A stretch of DNA of 64,000 bases from positions 41,366 to 105,365 of the forward strand of contig NZ_LQXO02000036.1 in assembly GCF_001639065.2 (NCBI RefSeq). The letters are read 5' to 3'. This stretch comes from Vibrio barjaei. Lineage in GTDB: Bacteria; Pseudomonadota; Gammaproteobacteria; Enterobacterales; Vibrionaceae. A model generated the notes under the pieces. It was given only the letters and a program-made list of their open reading frames with translations, searched no databases and had not been told where the DNA came from. A program made the translations under genes and the position numbers. Position 1 is the first letter of the stretch, and each line of letters begins with the position of its first letter. Shown piece after piece: positions 44,551 through 53,889 of the stretch.

Positions 44551-45390
44551 TTGCTGAGCTATCGTCACAGTTTTCACGCGGGTAACCATGCCGATGTGGT
44601 TAAACATATAGTACAAAGTCTTATCCTTAATTCACTAAAAAACAAGGAAAAGCCATTCGTTTATCACGATACTCATTCGGGCGTAGGCCGTTATGACCTT
44701 ACACACGAATGGTCTGAGAAAACTGGTGAATACAAGCAAGGCATCGGCCGTATTTGGGGCAATGCCGACATTCCTGAAGATATCGCCAGCTACATTGAAT
44801 CGATAGAGACACTGAACAACAGCGACACACTGCGTTATTACCCTGGTTCTCCTCGTGTGGCGCGTGCCCATTTGCGTCCTCAAGACCGTATGGTATTAAC
44901 AGAATTACACCCAAGCGACTTTCCATTGCTTGAGCAAGAATTCCACCGCGACCGTCAAGTCAAAATCTTTAAAGAAGACGGTTTTAAGCGCTTAAAAGGC
45001 AGCTTGCCACCAGCAGAACGCCGTGGTTTGGTCTTGATTGACCCACCTTATGAACTCGCTCGTGAATATCGTGATGTCGTGACGGCCATTGCCCAAAGTT
45101 ATAAACGCTGGGCTACGGGTATTTATGCGATTTGGTACCCTGTGGTCAATCGCTATGATATCGACGATATGATTGAAGGCTTAGAAGGTCTTGGTATTCG
45201 CAAGATTTTGCAAATCGAACTTGGTGTTTCACCAGATACTAACGAACGCGGAATGACAGCATCGGGCATGATTGTCATCAACCCACCGTGGAAGCTAGAG
45301 CAGCAAATGAATACCATTTTGCCGTACCTTAAAGACAAGATCGCTCCAGCAACAGGCCACTTTAAAGTAGAATGGATTGTCCCAGAATAA
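44551..45390 (+). CDS. rlmJ: 23S rRNA (adenine-2030-N6)-methyltransferase RlmJ
   Basis: 279 aa. The protein starts MLSYRHSFHAGNHADV by homology with E. coli RlmJ, which requires a TTG start at 44551; an in-frame TTG at 44530 would add seven residues. The catalytic 'LVLIDPPYELAREY' (DPPY) and 'ASGMIVINPPWKLEQQM' motifs are clear. It methylates A2030 of 23S rRNA. It lies between prlC and gor as in E. coli, with a GST-like gene inserted before gor. Confidence 0.92.
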   Translation: MLSYRHSFHAGNHADVVKHIVQSLILNSLKNKEKPFVYHDTHSGVGRYDLTHEWSEKTGEYKQGIGRIWGNADIPEDIASYIESIETLNNSDTLRYYPGSPRVARAHLRPQDRMVLTELHPSDFPLLEQEFHRDRQVKIFKEDGFKRLKGSLPPAERRGLVLIDPPYELAREYRDVVTAIAQSYKRWATGIYAIWYPVVNRYDIDDMIEGLEGLGIRKILQIELGVSPDTNERGMTASGMIVINPPWKLEQQMNTILPYLKDKIAPATGHFKVEWIVPE

Positions 45391-45420
45391 TTTTTGGGAC
45401 ATACTTTCAATCCCAAGAAG

Positions 45421-45462
45421 AGGCGTAATCACTTGTTTTAAAGCAATATTGCGCCTTTTTTA
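45421..45462 (+). terminator. Terminator of rlmJ
   Basis: AGGCGTAAT pairs with ATTGCGCCT (one G-U), followed by TTTTTT. A second inverted repeat, GTCCCA/TGGGAC, spans the rlmJ stop codon. Confidence 0.75.
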
Positions 45463-45607
45463 ATTGCGCTTTTTTTAGCTCTCCAGAAAATATTTCGACT
45501 TTATTGAAATTATTTTCGTCTTTCTCTCTCCTCCCACGTCTTACTAGTGAAAGTACCGAAGCCATGTGCAATGTGTACACCCTAATAGCCTAGTGAGGAA
45601 AACCCAG

Positions 45608-46306
45608 ATGATTAAGATTGTTAGCTTTAAGATTTGTCCTTTTGTCCAACGTGTCACTGCTGCACTAGAAGCAAAACGCATTCCCTACGAGATCGAATAC
45701 ATCAGTTTAAAAGACAAGCCGCAATGGTTCCTAGATATCTCACCCAATGGTCAGGTGCCAGTGATGGTCACAGAATCGGGTACAGCTTTGTTTGAATCAG
45801 ACGCCATCATTGAATACATCGAAGATGAATACGGTCCAATTGAGCAAGGCGTGAGTAACGAGCAGCACGCACTCGATCGTGCATGGAGCTATTTAGGCTC
45901 AAAACACTACCTTGCTCAATGCGGCACAATGAGTAGCAAAGATAAAGAGACCTTTGAAGAGCGTGCGGAAAAACTGATTAAGGCATTCCAAAAGGCAGAG
46001 AACCAGTTATCTGGCAACACTAAGTTCTTCAAGTCAGACGCGTTCAGCAATGTTGATATGGCGTGGTTACCACTCTTGCACCGCGCTGCGATTGTAAAAG
46101 CGCATTCCGGCTATGACTTTTTCTGCGGACTGCCAAAAATGCAAGCGTGGCAACGCAACATCATGGAATCAGGGTTGGTTGAGAAGACAGTTTCTAGCGA
46201 CTTTGAAACGCGGTTTGCTGATTTCTACCTAACTAATACCTACCTTGCTACCGGAAAGGACGTGCAAGCTCAACAAGATTGCTCAACATCGAGTTGTTGT
46301 GGCTGA
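45608..46306 (+). CDS. Glutathione S-transferase-like protein with Cys-rich tail
   Basis: 232 aa. The thioredoxin-like N-domain begins 'MIKIVSFKICPFVQRVTAALE'; the CPF motif with Cys10 suggests an omega/glutaredoxin-like class using Cys rather than Tyr or Ser. 'NGQVPVMV' (cis-Pro) and 'ALFESDAIIEYIEDEYG' complete the GSH site. The helical C-domain follows. The last eight residues, CSTSSCCG, are an unusual Cys-rich tail. Start ATG 45608 is preceded by AGGAAA; an upstream Met would add a non-homologous leader. It is placed next to gor. Confidence 0.85.
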   Translation: MIKIVSFKICPFVQRVTAALEAKRIPYEIEYISLKDKPQWFLDISPNGQVPVMVTESGTALFESDAIIEYIEDEYGPIEQGVSNEQHALDRAWSYLGSKHYLAQCGTMSSKDKETFEERAEKLIKAFQKAENQLSGNTKFFKSDAFSNVDMAWLPLLHRAAIVKAHSGYDFFCGLPKMQAWQRNIMESGLVEKTVSSDFETRFADFYLTNTYLATGKDVQAQQDCSTSSCCG

Positions 46307-46317
46307 GCGACTTTTAT

Positions 46318-46336
46318 AGAGGGCGTAATGCCCTCT
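46318..46336 (+). terminator. Hairpin after the GST-like gene
   Basis: AGAGGGC-GTAAT-GCCCTCT, followed only by TTGT; a weak terminator. Confidence 0.5.
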
Positions 46337-46526
46337 TGTCCCGTCATTAATCGTTATTACTCATAATTAACTCTGCTTTTTCCCATTGGAGAAAGTTGCT
46401 AGACTCGATTTATAGTATGGATAGCGATTCTTAACAAAACATTGCGATGATATTGAGTTCCCTACTCTTCACCCCAATGTACCTGTTATTAGCAATCATA
46501 AAATTAATAAGCTCTCGGAGAACGTA

Positions 46527-47882
46527 ATGGCAACGCATTTTGACTATATCTGTATTGGTGGTGGCAGCGGCGGTATCGCATCTGCAAACCGTGCGGCAAT
46601 GTACGGCGCGAAGGTCGCGCTGATTGAAGCTCAAGATCTTGGCGGTACCTGTGTAAACGTTGGCTGTGTGCCAAAGAAAGTCATGTGGCACGGTGCACAA
46701 GTTGCTGAAGCGATGAACCTGTACGCAGAAGACTATGGTTTTGATGTCGACGTTAAAGGCTTCGATTGGAGCAAACTAGTCGAGAGTCGCCAAGCATACA
46801 TTGGCCGTATTCACCAATCTTACGATCGCGTGCTTGGCAACAACAAAGTTAATGTCATTCGCGGTTTTGCTAAGTTTGTTGATGCGAAAACTGTCGAAGT
46901 GAACGGCGAGCACTACACTGCTGATCACATTCTTATTGCCGTTGGTGGTCGCCCTACCATTCCAAATATTCCAGGCGCAGAATACGGCATCGATTCCAAT
47001 GGTTTCTTTGAGCTAAACGAGCAACCAAAGCGCGTTGCGGTTATCGGCGCGGGCTACATTGCAGTAGAGATCGCAGGTGTTCTACACGCACTAGGTACTG
47101 AAACTCACCTGTTCTGCCGTAAAGAATCACCTCTACGTAGCTTTGACCCAATGATTATCGAGACGTTGGTTGAAGTGATGAACACCGAAGGCCCAACGCT
47201 GCACACTCACTCCGTGCCTAAAGAAGTGGTTAAAGAGGCGGACGGTAGCCTAACGCTACATCTTGAAAACGGTGAGAGCCAAAATGTTGATACCTTGATT
47301 TGGGCGATCGGTCGTCACCCAGCGACAGATGCCATTAATCTTGGTGTTACAGGTGTGGCAACCAACGAGCGCGGCTACATCAAAGTCGATGAGTATCAAA
47401 CCACGAATGTAGATGGTATTTACTGTGTTGGTGACATCATGGAAGGCGGCATTGAGCTCACTCCAGTTGCTGTTAAAGCAGGTCGCCAGCTTTCTGAGCG
47501 CCTATTCAACAACAAACCTGATGCGAAGATGGACTACGACCTAGTACCAACTGTGGTATTCAGTCACCCACCTATCGGCACCATCGGCCTAACCACACAA
47601 CAAGCGGAAGAGAAATACGGCAAAGATAACATCAAAGTCTACACCTCTGGCTTCACTGCTATGTACACGGCAGTAACGAAGCACCGCCAGCCATGCAAGA
47701 TGAAACTGGTTTGTGCTGGTCCAGAAGAAACGGTTGTTGGCTTGCACGGCATCGGCTTTACTGTTGATGAAATGATTCAAGGTTTTGGCGTTGCGATGAA
47801 GATGGGCGCGACCAAAGCAGACTTCGACTCTGTCGTGGCAATTCACCCAACGGGTTCTGAGGAATTCGTTACCATGCGCTAA
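46527..47882 (+). CDS. gor: Glutathione reductase
   Basis: 451 aa. FAD site 'ICIGGGSGGIASANRAAMYG', redox disulfide 'GGTCVNVGCVPKK', NADPH site 'AVIGAGYIAVEIAGVLHALG' with Arg residues after it ('CRKESPLRSF') for the 2'-phosphate, and C-terminal catalytic 'AIHPTGSEEFVTMR'. Reduces GSSG to GSH in the cytoplasm. GGAG precedes the ATG. Conserved gene order prlC-rlmJ-gor supports the call. Confidence 0.96.
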   Translation: MATHFDYICIGGGSGGIASANRAAMYGAKVALIEAQDLGGTCVNVGCVPKKVMWHGAQVAEAMNLYAEDYGFDVDVKGFDWSKLVESRQAYIGRIHQSYDRVLGNNKVNVIRGFAKFVDAKTVEVNGEHYTADHILIAVGGRPTIPNIPGAEYGIDSNGFFELNEQPKRVAVIGAGYIAVEIAGVLHALGTETHLFCRKESPLRSFDPMIIETLVEVMNTEGPTLHTHSVPKEVVKEADGSLTLHLENGESQNVDTLIWAIGRHPATDAINLGVTGVATNERGYIKVDEYQTTNVDGIYCVGDIMEGGIELTPVAVKAGRQLSERLFNNKPDAKMDYDLVPTVVFSHPPIGTIGLTTQQAEEKYGKDNIKVYTSGFTAMYTAVTKHRQPCKMKLVCAGPEETVVGLHGIGFTVDEMIQGFGVAMKMGATKADFDSVVAIHPTGSEEFVTMR

Positions 47883-47900
47883 CGCATACACTCCCTTTTC

Positions 47901-47930
47901 AAAGCCCAGCATCTCATGCTGGGCTTTTTT
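47901..47930 (+). terminator. Terminator of gor
   Basis: AAAGCCCAGCAT-CTC-ATGCTGGGCTTTTTT, 18 bp after the gor stop. Confidence 0.93.
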
Positions 47931-48149
47931 GTTTTAGAGCCATTGCACACTTCAACGAGAGTTTCACCTTAGTCACTCAAGCAAGGTTTGAAATGCCTCG
48001 CATAGAGAAAGCATCAAGCACGAAATTCGTGGGTTCCACAACCAATCTTCCATGGCCTTTTCTATAGTTTGTTGCGCTAGAAAGTAACGTCTCCTCACTA
48101 CAGGTGAATCTATCTAGCCAAGATAAATAATATTGAAAAGGAACGTCAG

Positions 48150-49649
48150 ATGAAAACCTCTCGATGGCTTATAGCAGCGAGCACTGCCTGCTTGAGCTTA
48201 CCTGCCCTTGCGGTAAACCCGCACCCCGATCCACAAAATCCAACCGGATATATTATTGCCCGTAGCGACATACAAAATAGTGAAGCAAGCAAAACCAGCA
48301 ACCCCATGTACACTGTGTGGGCTGAAGCATTGCAGACAGCCTCAAACTCTGTCGTGGATTCGATTGATGCAGGCTTGGCAACCAACCCAAGCAACGTAAA
48401 ACGGGCTGAGCGAGTCTTCCCACGTGATGAGTGGGACTTTCTCACTCATATGGCTGCGCCAGAGTACACCTATCAGCGCTTTTTGCAGGCTATTGGTAAA
48501 TTTCCAGCGTTTTGCGGTGACTATAGCGACGGTCGAGATGCCGATGCTATTTGTAAGCGTTCCATCGTGACCGCCTTCGCTCATTTTGCCCAAGAGACCG
48601 GAGGCCATATCGCCAAGGATAACTCTTGGGATAACCCCTTAGCTCTCGAAGAATGGCAGCAAGCACTGGTTCATGTGCGCGAAATGGGTTGGTCCGAAGG
48701 ACAACCAGGCTATACCACGGGGTGTGGTCAGAATGATTGGCAAAACAAACGTTGGCCTTGCGCCGCCAACCAAGGCTATTTTGGTCGTGGCGCCAAACAA
48801 CTCTCTTACCACTTCAACTATGGCCCTTTTTCTGAAGTGATGTTTGATGGTGATGCAACGGTGTTACTTGATAACCCAACGCTTGTGGCTGACTCGTGGT
48901 TAAACCTCGCCTCTGCTATCTGGTTTTTCTTAACGCCACAAGCACCAAAGCCCGCCATGTTGCATGTGATTGATAGAACCTGGGTACCATCTCAGCGAGA
49001 AGTGGAGGCTGGTATTGGCTATGGGTTTGGTACCACCATCAACATCATTAATGGCGGTATTGAATGTGGGGAGCAGAATAAAAACAAAGGGCAGCCAGTT
49101 AACCGAATTCGTTACTGGGAAGGGCTAGCTGCACACTATCAGATTCCTATTGAAGCCGATGAAAGCAATACGTGTTGGCAACAAACCCCTTATGGCAGCT
49201 TGAACTTAAACGGCGCGACAGATGTACTTTACACTAACTGGGAAGCCAGCTGGACTTATCATGCAGACCGTCCCGGTGGTGTCTCTTTTGAATGTAACTT
49301 GGTCGGCTACCAAACTGCCTATTCTGCTCTCGTACCCGGTGACTATGAAAAGTGCGTCACCAACTTTTATGGCTCCCACGCCAATTGGCCAGAAGTGCGA
49401 ATTGTGGACACTCTTCCCTCAACAGATAACGGCAACGGAGGTACTGGTGACGGCAATAGTGGTGGAAGCACCACCACGCCACCTGAAATTAATCTAATTA
49501 CTTGGGTTCCGGGTAGTACATCTGTCAGCAATGGCGATATCGTAAGCTACCAAGGAAAGTGTTTTATTGCCAAGAACAACCCTGGTGTATGGGAGTCACC
49601 CACACAATCAAACTGGTTCTGGGATGAAGTCGTTTGCCCTTCAGCGTGA
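48150..49649 (+). CDS. Secreted GH19-family chitinase with C-terminal chitin-binding module
   Basis: 499 aa. Signal peptide ends 'LSLPALA'. The GH19 catalytic core has Glu149 in 'AHFAQETGGH', 'YFGRGAKQLSYHFNYG' (210-225, a family signature) and 'GTTINIINGGIECG'. A Gly/Ser/Asn/Thr linker (about 430-450) leads to a C-terminal CBM5/12-type module (about 455-499) rich in Trp ('TWVPGSTSVSNGDIVSYQGKCF...WFWDE'). It hydrolyses chitin or related glycans outside the cell, fitting a marine Vibrio. AAAGGA precedes the ATG; terminator follows at 49661. Confidence 0.9.
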   Translation: MKTSRWLIAASTACLSLPALAVNPHPDPQNPTGYIIARSDIQNSEASKTSNPMYTVWAEALQTASNSVVDSIDAGLATNPSNVKRAERVFPRDEWDFLTHMAAPEYTYQRFLQAIGKFPAFCGDYSDGRDADAICKRSIVTAFAHFAQETGGHIAKDNSWDNPLALEEWQQALVHVREMGWSEGQPGYTTGCGQNDWQNKRWPCAANQGYFGRGAKQLSYHFNYGPFSEVMFDGDATVLLDNPTLVADSWLNLASAIWFFLTPQAPKPAMLHVIDRTWVPSQREVEAGIGYGFGTTINIINGGIECGEQNKNKGQPVNRIRYWEGLAAHYQIPIEADESNTCWQQTPYGSLNLNGATDVLYTNWEASWTYHADRPGGVSFECNLVGYQTAYSALVPGDYEKCVTNFYGSHANWPEVRIVDTLPSTDNGNGGTGDGNSGGSTTTPPEINLITWVPGSTSVSNGDIVSYQGKCFIAKNNPGVWESPTQSNWFWDEVVCPSA

Positions 49650-49660
49650 ACAAACCACTC

Positions 49661-49687
49661 AAAACTGCTCTGTATGGAGCAGTTTTT
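49661..49687 (+). terminator. Terminator of the chitinase gene
   Basis: AAAACTGCTC-TGTATG-GAGCAGTTTT followed by T, 12 bp after the stop. Confidence 0.85.
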
Positions 49688-49764
49688 ACACAACTTTTAT
49701 CTAAGTACTCTTCCCGCATCTGATTATATTTCTTATAGTTTCTAAAGACTGTAAGGAGTTATTA

Positions 49765-50781
49765 ATGGATAAAAAGCACATATTTTTCTTCGATGCCATG
49801 CGCTGTGTGGCGGCACTCGCTGTCATCATTATTCATGCGCTAGGCCCTTACCGTCATGAACTCGGGCAGATCCCTATGGGCGAATGGATTACCGCCATCA
49901 CCTTTAATGGCTTCAGCCGCTGGGCAGTCCCGGTGTTTATTTTGATAACCGGCGCCCTCATGCTTAACGACACGCGACCGTTTGATATGAAATATTATCT
50001 GTCTCGTCGTCTCGGCAAAGTGCTGATTCCATTTATCGCATGGTCACTTTTCTACGCTTACTTATCCGGATGGACCATTGAAGGCTTTAACGGTAATACG
50101 GTTAAAGAAGTCTTGTCTGAGAGCTATCACCATCAGACCTATTACCACCTTGGGTTCTTTTACTACTTTATTCCGCTGTATGTGGCGATCCCGTTCTTGC
50201 AGGTGTTCGTTCGCAAGTTTGATGACAGTGCACTTTACGCATTTACCGGCCTTTGGTTACTCACTACGCTCTTGTTCTTATTAAGAGTGGATGGGCCTTG
50301 GAGCGAGCAGTTCTGGCTTTATATGGGCTTGTTGCCATTAGGCTATATCCTGTATCAAAAACTGCCAGCAAGCCGAGGTGTGGTTACTGTGTCCATTATT
50401 CTGGGTGTTGGTGCGATGGCGCTGAGCAGTTATATGGTGGTTCAAGGAAGTATTGAAGAAGGTCGTTATTATGTTGGACGCTGGTTCTCTTACAAGACTC
50501 TAAATACCGTCCTAGCGGCCAGCATGATATTTATTGTTTGCAAAGCCCACGCCGACAAGCTTTGGCCAAGAGCCAAGAAAGTGGTGAGCTTTATTAGTAA
50601 ATACAGCTTGGGTATTTATATTCTTCACCCGCTATTCTTGTGGCCGATGAACGAACTCGGCCTACATCAAGGTCACCCAATCTATATAATTCCATTTTGG
50701 GTTATTGTCAGCGGCAGTTTGGCATTAGCAACCAGTTGGTTGTTGTCACTCAGCAGTAAGACTCGTTGGTTATTGCCTTAA
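49765..50781 (+). CDS. Acyltransferase-3 family membrane protein (WecH/OafA type)
   Basis: 338 aa with about ten spans. The opening 'FFFDAMRCVAALAVIIIHALGPYRHEL' carries the family 'R..A...V...H' motif with His29/30 in TM1, and 'SRWAVPVFILITGALML' follows. These enzymes transfer acetyl or succinyl groups to surface polysaccharides. AAGGAG precedes the ATG. Convergent with the SPOR gene, with 3 bp between stops. The substrate is unknown. Confidence 0.85.
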   Translation: MDKKHIFFFDAMRCVAALAVIIIHALGPYRHELGQIPMGEWITAITFNGFSRWAVPVFILITGALMLNDTRPFDMKYYLSRRLGKVLIPFIAWSLFYAYLSGWTIEGFNGNTVKEVLSESYHHQTYYHLGFFYYFIPLYVAIPFLQVFVRKFDDSALYAFTGLWLLTTLLFLLRVDGPWSEQFWLYMGLLPLGYILYQKLPASRGVVTVSIILGVGAMALSSYMVVQGSIEEGRYYVGRWFSYKTLNTVLAASMIFIVCKAHADKLWPRAKKVVSFISKYSLGIYILHPLFLWPMNELGLHQGHPIYIIPFWVIVSGSLALATSWLLSLSSKTRWLLP

Positions 50782-50784
50782 AGG

Positions 50785-51705
50785 TTATTTACCCACACAC
50801 ACTACATTGAGCAAAGTATTGCCTTTTAACGGTGATACTTTGCCATTAGTAAACAGCCCTTTCTGACCATCTCCCCAATATGGCATTTGTAGTGGCCAGC
50901 GATTTTTCTGCATCACTTGTGATTTTACCAAGGCCTGCCAGTCTTCATTACTTGCCAAATGCATATCAAGGTCACTGCATACCTTTATGGCAGACTGATA
51001 ACTCAAGCGGTTCCACGCTTTATCATGTTCCATATAGAACTGATGACTACTATTAGCGATATAAGGCACGTTATAACGCTGTCCATTAACTTCAGCATTT
51101 AACCGAACACTCAATGAAGCCTTAGCGCTGGTCGCAAGAGGCGTTATCTTCCCAGCTTTCTTTACTGGTTCCTCAATCGCTTTTGCCACTGGCTTAGCGG
51201 CTTTAGCGGGTACTTGCGGCGTCACTTTGGCAGTACGTTGAGGTGCATTGGCAGAAGCGTTTCGTTCCACTTGGCGGATAAAGGCATCACGATAACCAGA
51301 TAAGGCTTTGACTTGAACAAGCTCTTGCTTGGCGATCTCAGCGTCGCTATATGGCCCAATCAGACAACGATAGCTGTTTTTCTGGGGTAGCATCCACACA
51401 TCGGTGGTGATTTTAGCGTACAAGGTTTTCGCTTGAGTTAGTGCCATAGGTGCATCAAGAATGCCGCATTGAATCCAATAAAGCGATGTCGCGCTCACAG
51501 GAACGTCATGGCTCCAAATCCCATCTCCAATCGGACAGGATTTATCTAAAACCGGCAGTTCATTGATGGAGGGCTGGGAAGCGTCACACAACGTATCCTC
51601 AGCATAAACTGGTAAAGGAGCCACACTACTGGTTAACAACAAGGTGCCCAACAAAGCACTAAACGAAAAACAACCGAATCCCTTTACACCATTTAAAGAG
51701 CTCAT
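50785..51705 (-). CDS. SPOR-domain-containing exported protein
   Basis: 306 aa with a signal segment ending 'SVAPLPVYA'. A SPOR-like peptidoglycan-binding domain lies at about residues 75-150 ('YWIQCGILDAPMALTQAKTLYAKI', 'YRCLIGPYSDAEIAKQELVQVKALSGYRDAFIRQV'; split). A Lys/Ala/Pro linker follows, then a C-terminal region with 'WNRLSYQSAIKVCSDLDMHLASNEDWQALV' (split), which I do not recognise and which could be a C-type-lectin or FGE-like fold. Start ATG 51705 has GAGGA upstream; an earlier Met adds a non-secretory leader. It probably acts at division-site peptidoglycan. Confidence 0.7.
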   Translation of the reverse strand: MSSLNGVKGFGCFSFSALLGTLLLTSSVAPLPVYAEDTLCDASQPSINELPVLDKSCPIGDGIWSHDVPVSATSLYWIQCGILDAPMALTQAKTLYAKITTDVWMLPQKNSYRCLIGPYSDAEIAKQELVQVKALSGYRDAFIRQVERNASANAPQRTAKVTPQVPAKAAKPVAKAIEEPVKKAGKITPLATSAKASLSVRLNAEVNGQRYNVPYIANSSHQFYMEHDKAWNRLSYQSAIKVCSDLDMHLASNEDWQALVKSQVMQKNRWPLQMPYWGDGQKGLFTNGKVSPLKGNTLLNVVCVGK

Positions 51706-51751
51706 AAACATCCTCTGAACACTCTTGGCTATCGTTATCAGCGGCACAAAT

Positions 51752-51780
51752 AAAAAGAGCCGCAATTATCTGCGACTCTT
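51752..51780 (-). terminator. Terminator of the peptide ABC transporter operon
   Basis: AAGAGCCGCA-ATTATC-TGCGACTCTT (one mismatch) with a T-run on the minus strand, about 40 bp after the last permease stop. Confidence 0.8.
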
Positions 51781-51820
51781 AGTGTAGTGACGATCGGGAT
51801 TAAAAATCAATCACTCTGGA

Positions 51821-52765
51821 TCACCCTTTGTAGATTTTCGGGTTGAATACATCACGTAGCCAGTCACCTAGTAGGTTAATAACCAACACTAAGGTAATCA
51901 GAACGATGCCTGGGAACACGGTAATCCACCACGAACCAGAGAAGATGTAGTTAAAGCCGATACTGATCAAGGAGCCCAATGATGGCTGGTCTACTGGCAA
52001 ACCAAGACCTAAGAACGATAGTGCCGCTTCGGACATGATAGCGTTCGCAACCTGTACCGTTGAGATAACCAAAATTGGCGACAAACAGTTAGGCAGAATA
52101 TGACGGAACATGATACGTGGTGCTCTAAAGCCCATCACTCGCGCAGCTTCTACATACTCTTTCTTTTTCTCTGCAAGAACCGAGGCACGGATAGTACGCG
52201 CATACTGCGGCCATTCCGCCACACCAATGATCACGACCAACATGGTCACGGCATATTGGCTATAGAACTCCGTACCGAAGCTGGCCTTAAAGATAGCAGA
52301 GACAATGATCGCAACCATCATGGTTGAAAACGACAACTGAACATCAGCAAAACGCATCAAGAAGCTATCGATACGACCACCGAAGTAACCCGCCGATAGG
52401 CCAATCACAATACCTAGGAATAACTGTAAACCTACCGCTAGGAAACCAATGGTCAGAGACAGTCGAGAACCATAAAGAATGGTGGATAAAATATCACGAC
52501 CTTGGTCATCGGTACCTAATACGAAGTTCTCGTCACCGTCTTCCATCCAAGATGGCGGCAGCTCCGAGTCCATAATATCGATAGACGATAAGTCATATGG
52601 GTCAGAAGGGGCGATGACGGGCGCAGCTAGTGCCAACACCAAGAACATCATAAAGACCGTAAAACTTGCCATAGCGACTTTGTCGCGCTTGAAGTAATAC
52701 AAGAAGTCCGAGTTTTTAAAACGCTCCCACACTGAAGGAGCAGCGGCTACATTTACTTGGCTCAT
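51821..52765 (-). CDS. Peptide-type ABC transporter permease (DppC/OppC/GsiD family)
   Basis: 314 aa. N-terminal OppC_N segment 'WERFKNSDFLYYFKRDKVAMASFTVFMMFL' (split), then five further spans and the EAA loop 'EYVEAARVMGFRAPRIMFRHILPNCLSPILV' (split). Last gene of a four-gene minus-strand operon: fused ATPase, binding protein, two permeases. GGAG precedes the ATG; 2 bp after the other permease. Imports di/oligopeptides or similar compounds. Confidence 0.92.
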   Translation of the reverse strand: MSQVNVAAAPSVWERFKNSDFLYYFKRDKVAMASFTVFMMFLVLALAAPVIAPSDPYDLSSIDIMDSELPPSWMEDGDENFVLGTDDQGRDILSTILYGSRLSLTIGFLAVGLQLFLGIVIGLSAGYFGGRIDSFLMRFADVQLSFSTMMVAIIVSAIFKASFGTEFYSQYAVTMLVVIIGVAEWPQYARTIRASVLAEKKKEYVEAARVMGFRAPRIMFRHILPNCLSPILVISTVQVANAIMSEAALSFLGLGLPVDQPSLGSLISIGFNYIFSGSWWITVFPGIVLITLVLVINLLGDWLRDVFNPKIYKG

Positions 52766-52767
52766 AG

Positions 52768-53745
52768 TTATGCTCCTTTTCCAGTTAGGTTTACGGTTGG
52801 GTTAATCAAGCCGTACAACAAGTCAACGATAGTGTTCGTCACCACGAAAATAAGGCCAACGAAAATAACGTAAGCGGTAATCAATGGTGTATCCACACGG
52901 TTAATCGCTTCAAGGAAAAGGAAGCCTGTGCCAGGCCACTGGAAGACAGTTTCAGTCAGGATGGTATACGCCACCATAGTACCGATCTGAACACCACCAA
53001 CGGTCAAAACAGGTAACATCGTGTTTTTAAGGGCATGTTGATAGTAGATTTTTTTAAGAGGTAGCCCTTTTGCTTTGGCAAATTTGATGTATTCGGAGCT
53101 CAGTACTTCTAGCATCTCAGAACGAACCAAGCGGATGAAAAGTGGCAACATAATCGATGCCAGTGCGACACATGGCAAGATAAGGTGCTTAATACCATCG
53201 ATCGTGAAGAACCCAGACTCCCAACCGAGCACATTCGCGGTTTCACCACGTCCGAAAGACGGTAGCCAGCCTAACTCAATAGAGAAGACATACATCAGCA
53301 TGATCGCCGTTAGGAAAACCGGAATCGAGATACCAATACTACTGCCAGCCATCACCAATTTGGTAAAGAAACTTTTTGGATGAATTGCCGAGTACACACC
53401 GAGTGGTATCGATAAACAAATAATAATAAGCGTCGCGCCGAATACCAGCTCTAGTGTTGCCACCAGCTTATCGAGAATAACCTCAACGGCAGGACGTTTG
53501 AAAAAGTATGAAGTGCCAAGATCGCCTTGCAGCGCTGCACCAATAAAACGAGTGTATTTTGTTACGAAAGGATCGTTGAGGCCCAACTCATCACGCAGTG
53601 CTTGACGCTCTGCTTCCGAAACCGACTGACCTACAAGCTCACGCAGCGGGTCACCCAGGTTATCCTGAATGGCAAACGCCACCAAACTGATCACAAACAT
53701 CACTATCAGTGCCTGAAACAGGCGCTTGACCAGAAACGAAAACAT
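52768..53745 (-). CDS. Peptide-type ABC transporter permease (DppB/OppB/GsiC family)
   Basis: 325 aa. N-terminal 'FLVKRLFQALIVMFVISLVAFAIQDNLGDP' (split), six spans, and the EAA loop 'EYIKFAKAKGLPLKKIYYQHALKNTMLPVLTV' (split). It has the DppB-type 'GDLGTSYFFKRPAVEVI'. Preceded by a 144-bp gap with a strong hairpin after the binding-protein gene. Confidence 0.92.
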   Translation of the reverse strand: MFSFLVKRLFQALIVMFVISLVAFAIQDNLGDPLRELVGQSVSEAERQALRDELGLNDPFVTKYTRFIGAALQGDLGTSYFFKRPAVEVILDKLVATLELVFGATLIIICLSIPLGVYSAIHPKSFFTKLVMAGSSIGISIPVFLTAIMLMYVFSIELGWLPSFGRGETANVLGWESGFFTIDGIKHLILPCVALASIMLPLFIRLVRSEMLEVLSSEYIKFAKAKGLPLKKIYYQHALKNTMLPVLTVGGVQIGTMVAYTILTETVFQWPGTGFLFLEAINRVDTPLITAYVIFVGLIFVVTNTIVDLLYGLINPTVNLTGKGA

Positions 53746-53848
53746 TCCTTGCCCCTTAACTATCCATAGATCTCATTGAGAGAGAAACATTCAGTCTTAA
53801 TAACCGCTCAATCCGACTGAAATAAACTGAGCAGAGTAGAGAGAATTG

Positions 53849-53870
53849 AGGAGGGGAACACTCCCCTCCT
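53849..53870 (-). terminator. Stem-loop between binding-protein and permease genes
   Basis: AGGAGGGGA-ACAC-TCCCCTCCT is a perfect 9-bp stem 20 bp downstream of the binding-protein stop. With no T-run it is likely an attenuator or mRNA stabiliser, giving more binding protein than permease, as often seen in ABC importers. Confidence 0.6.
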
Positions 53871-53889
53871 ACACCACAATCACTTGTGA

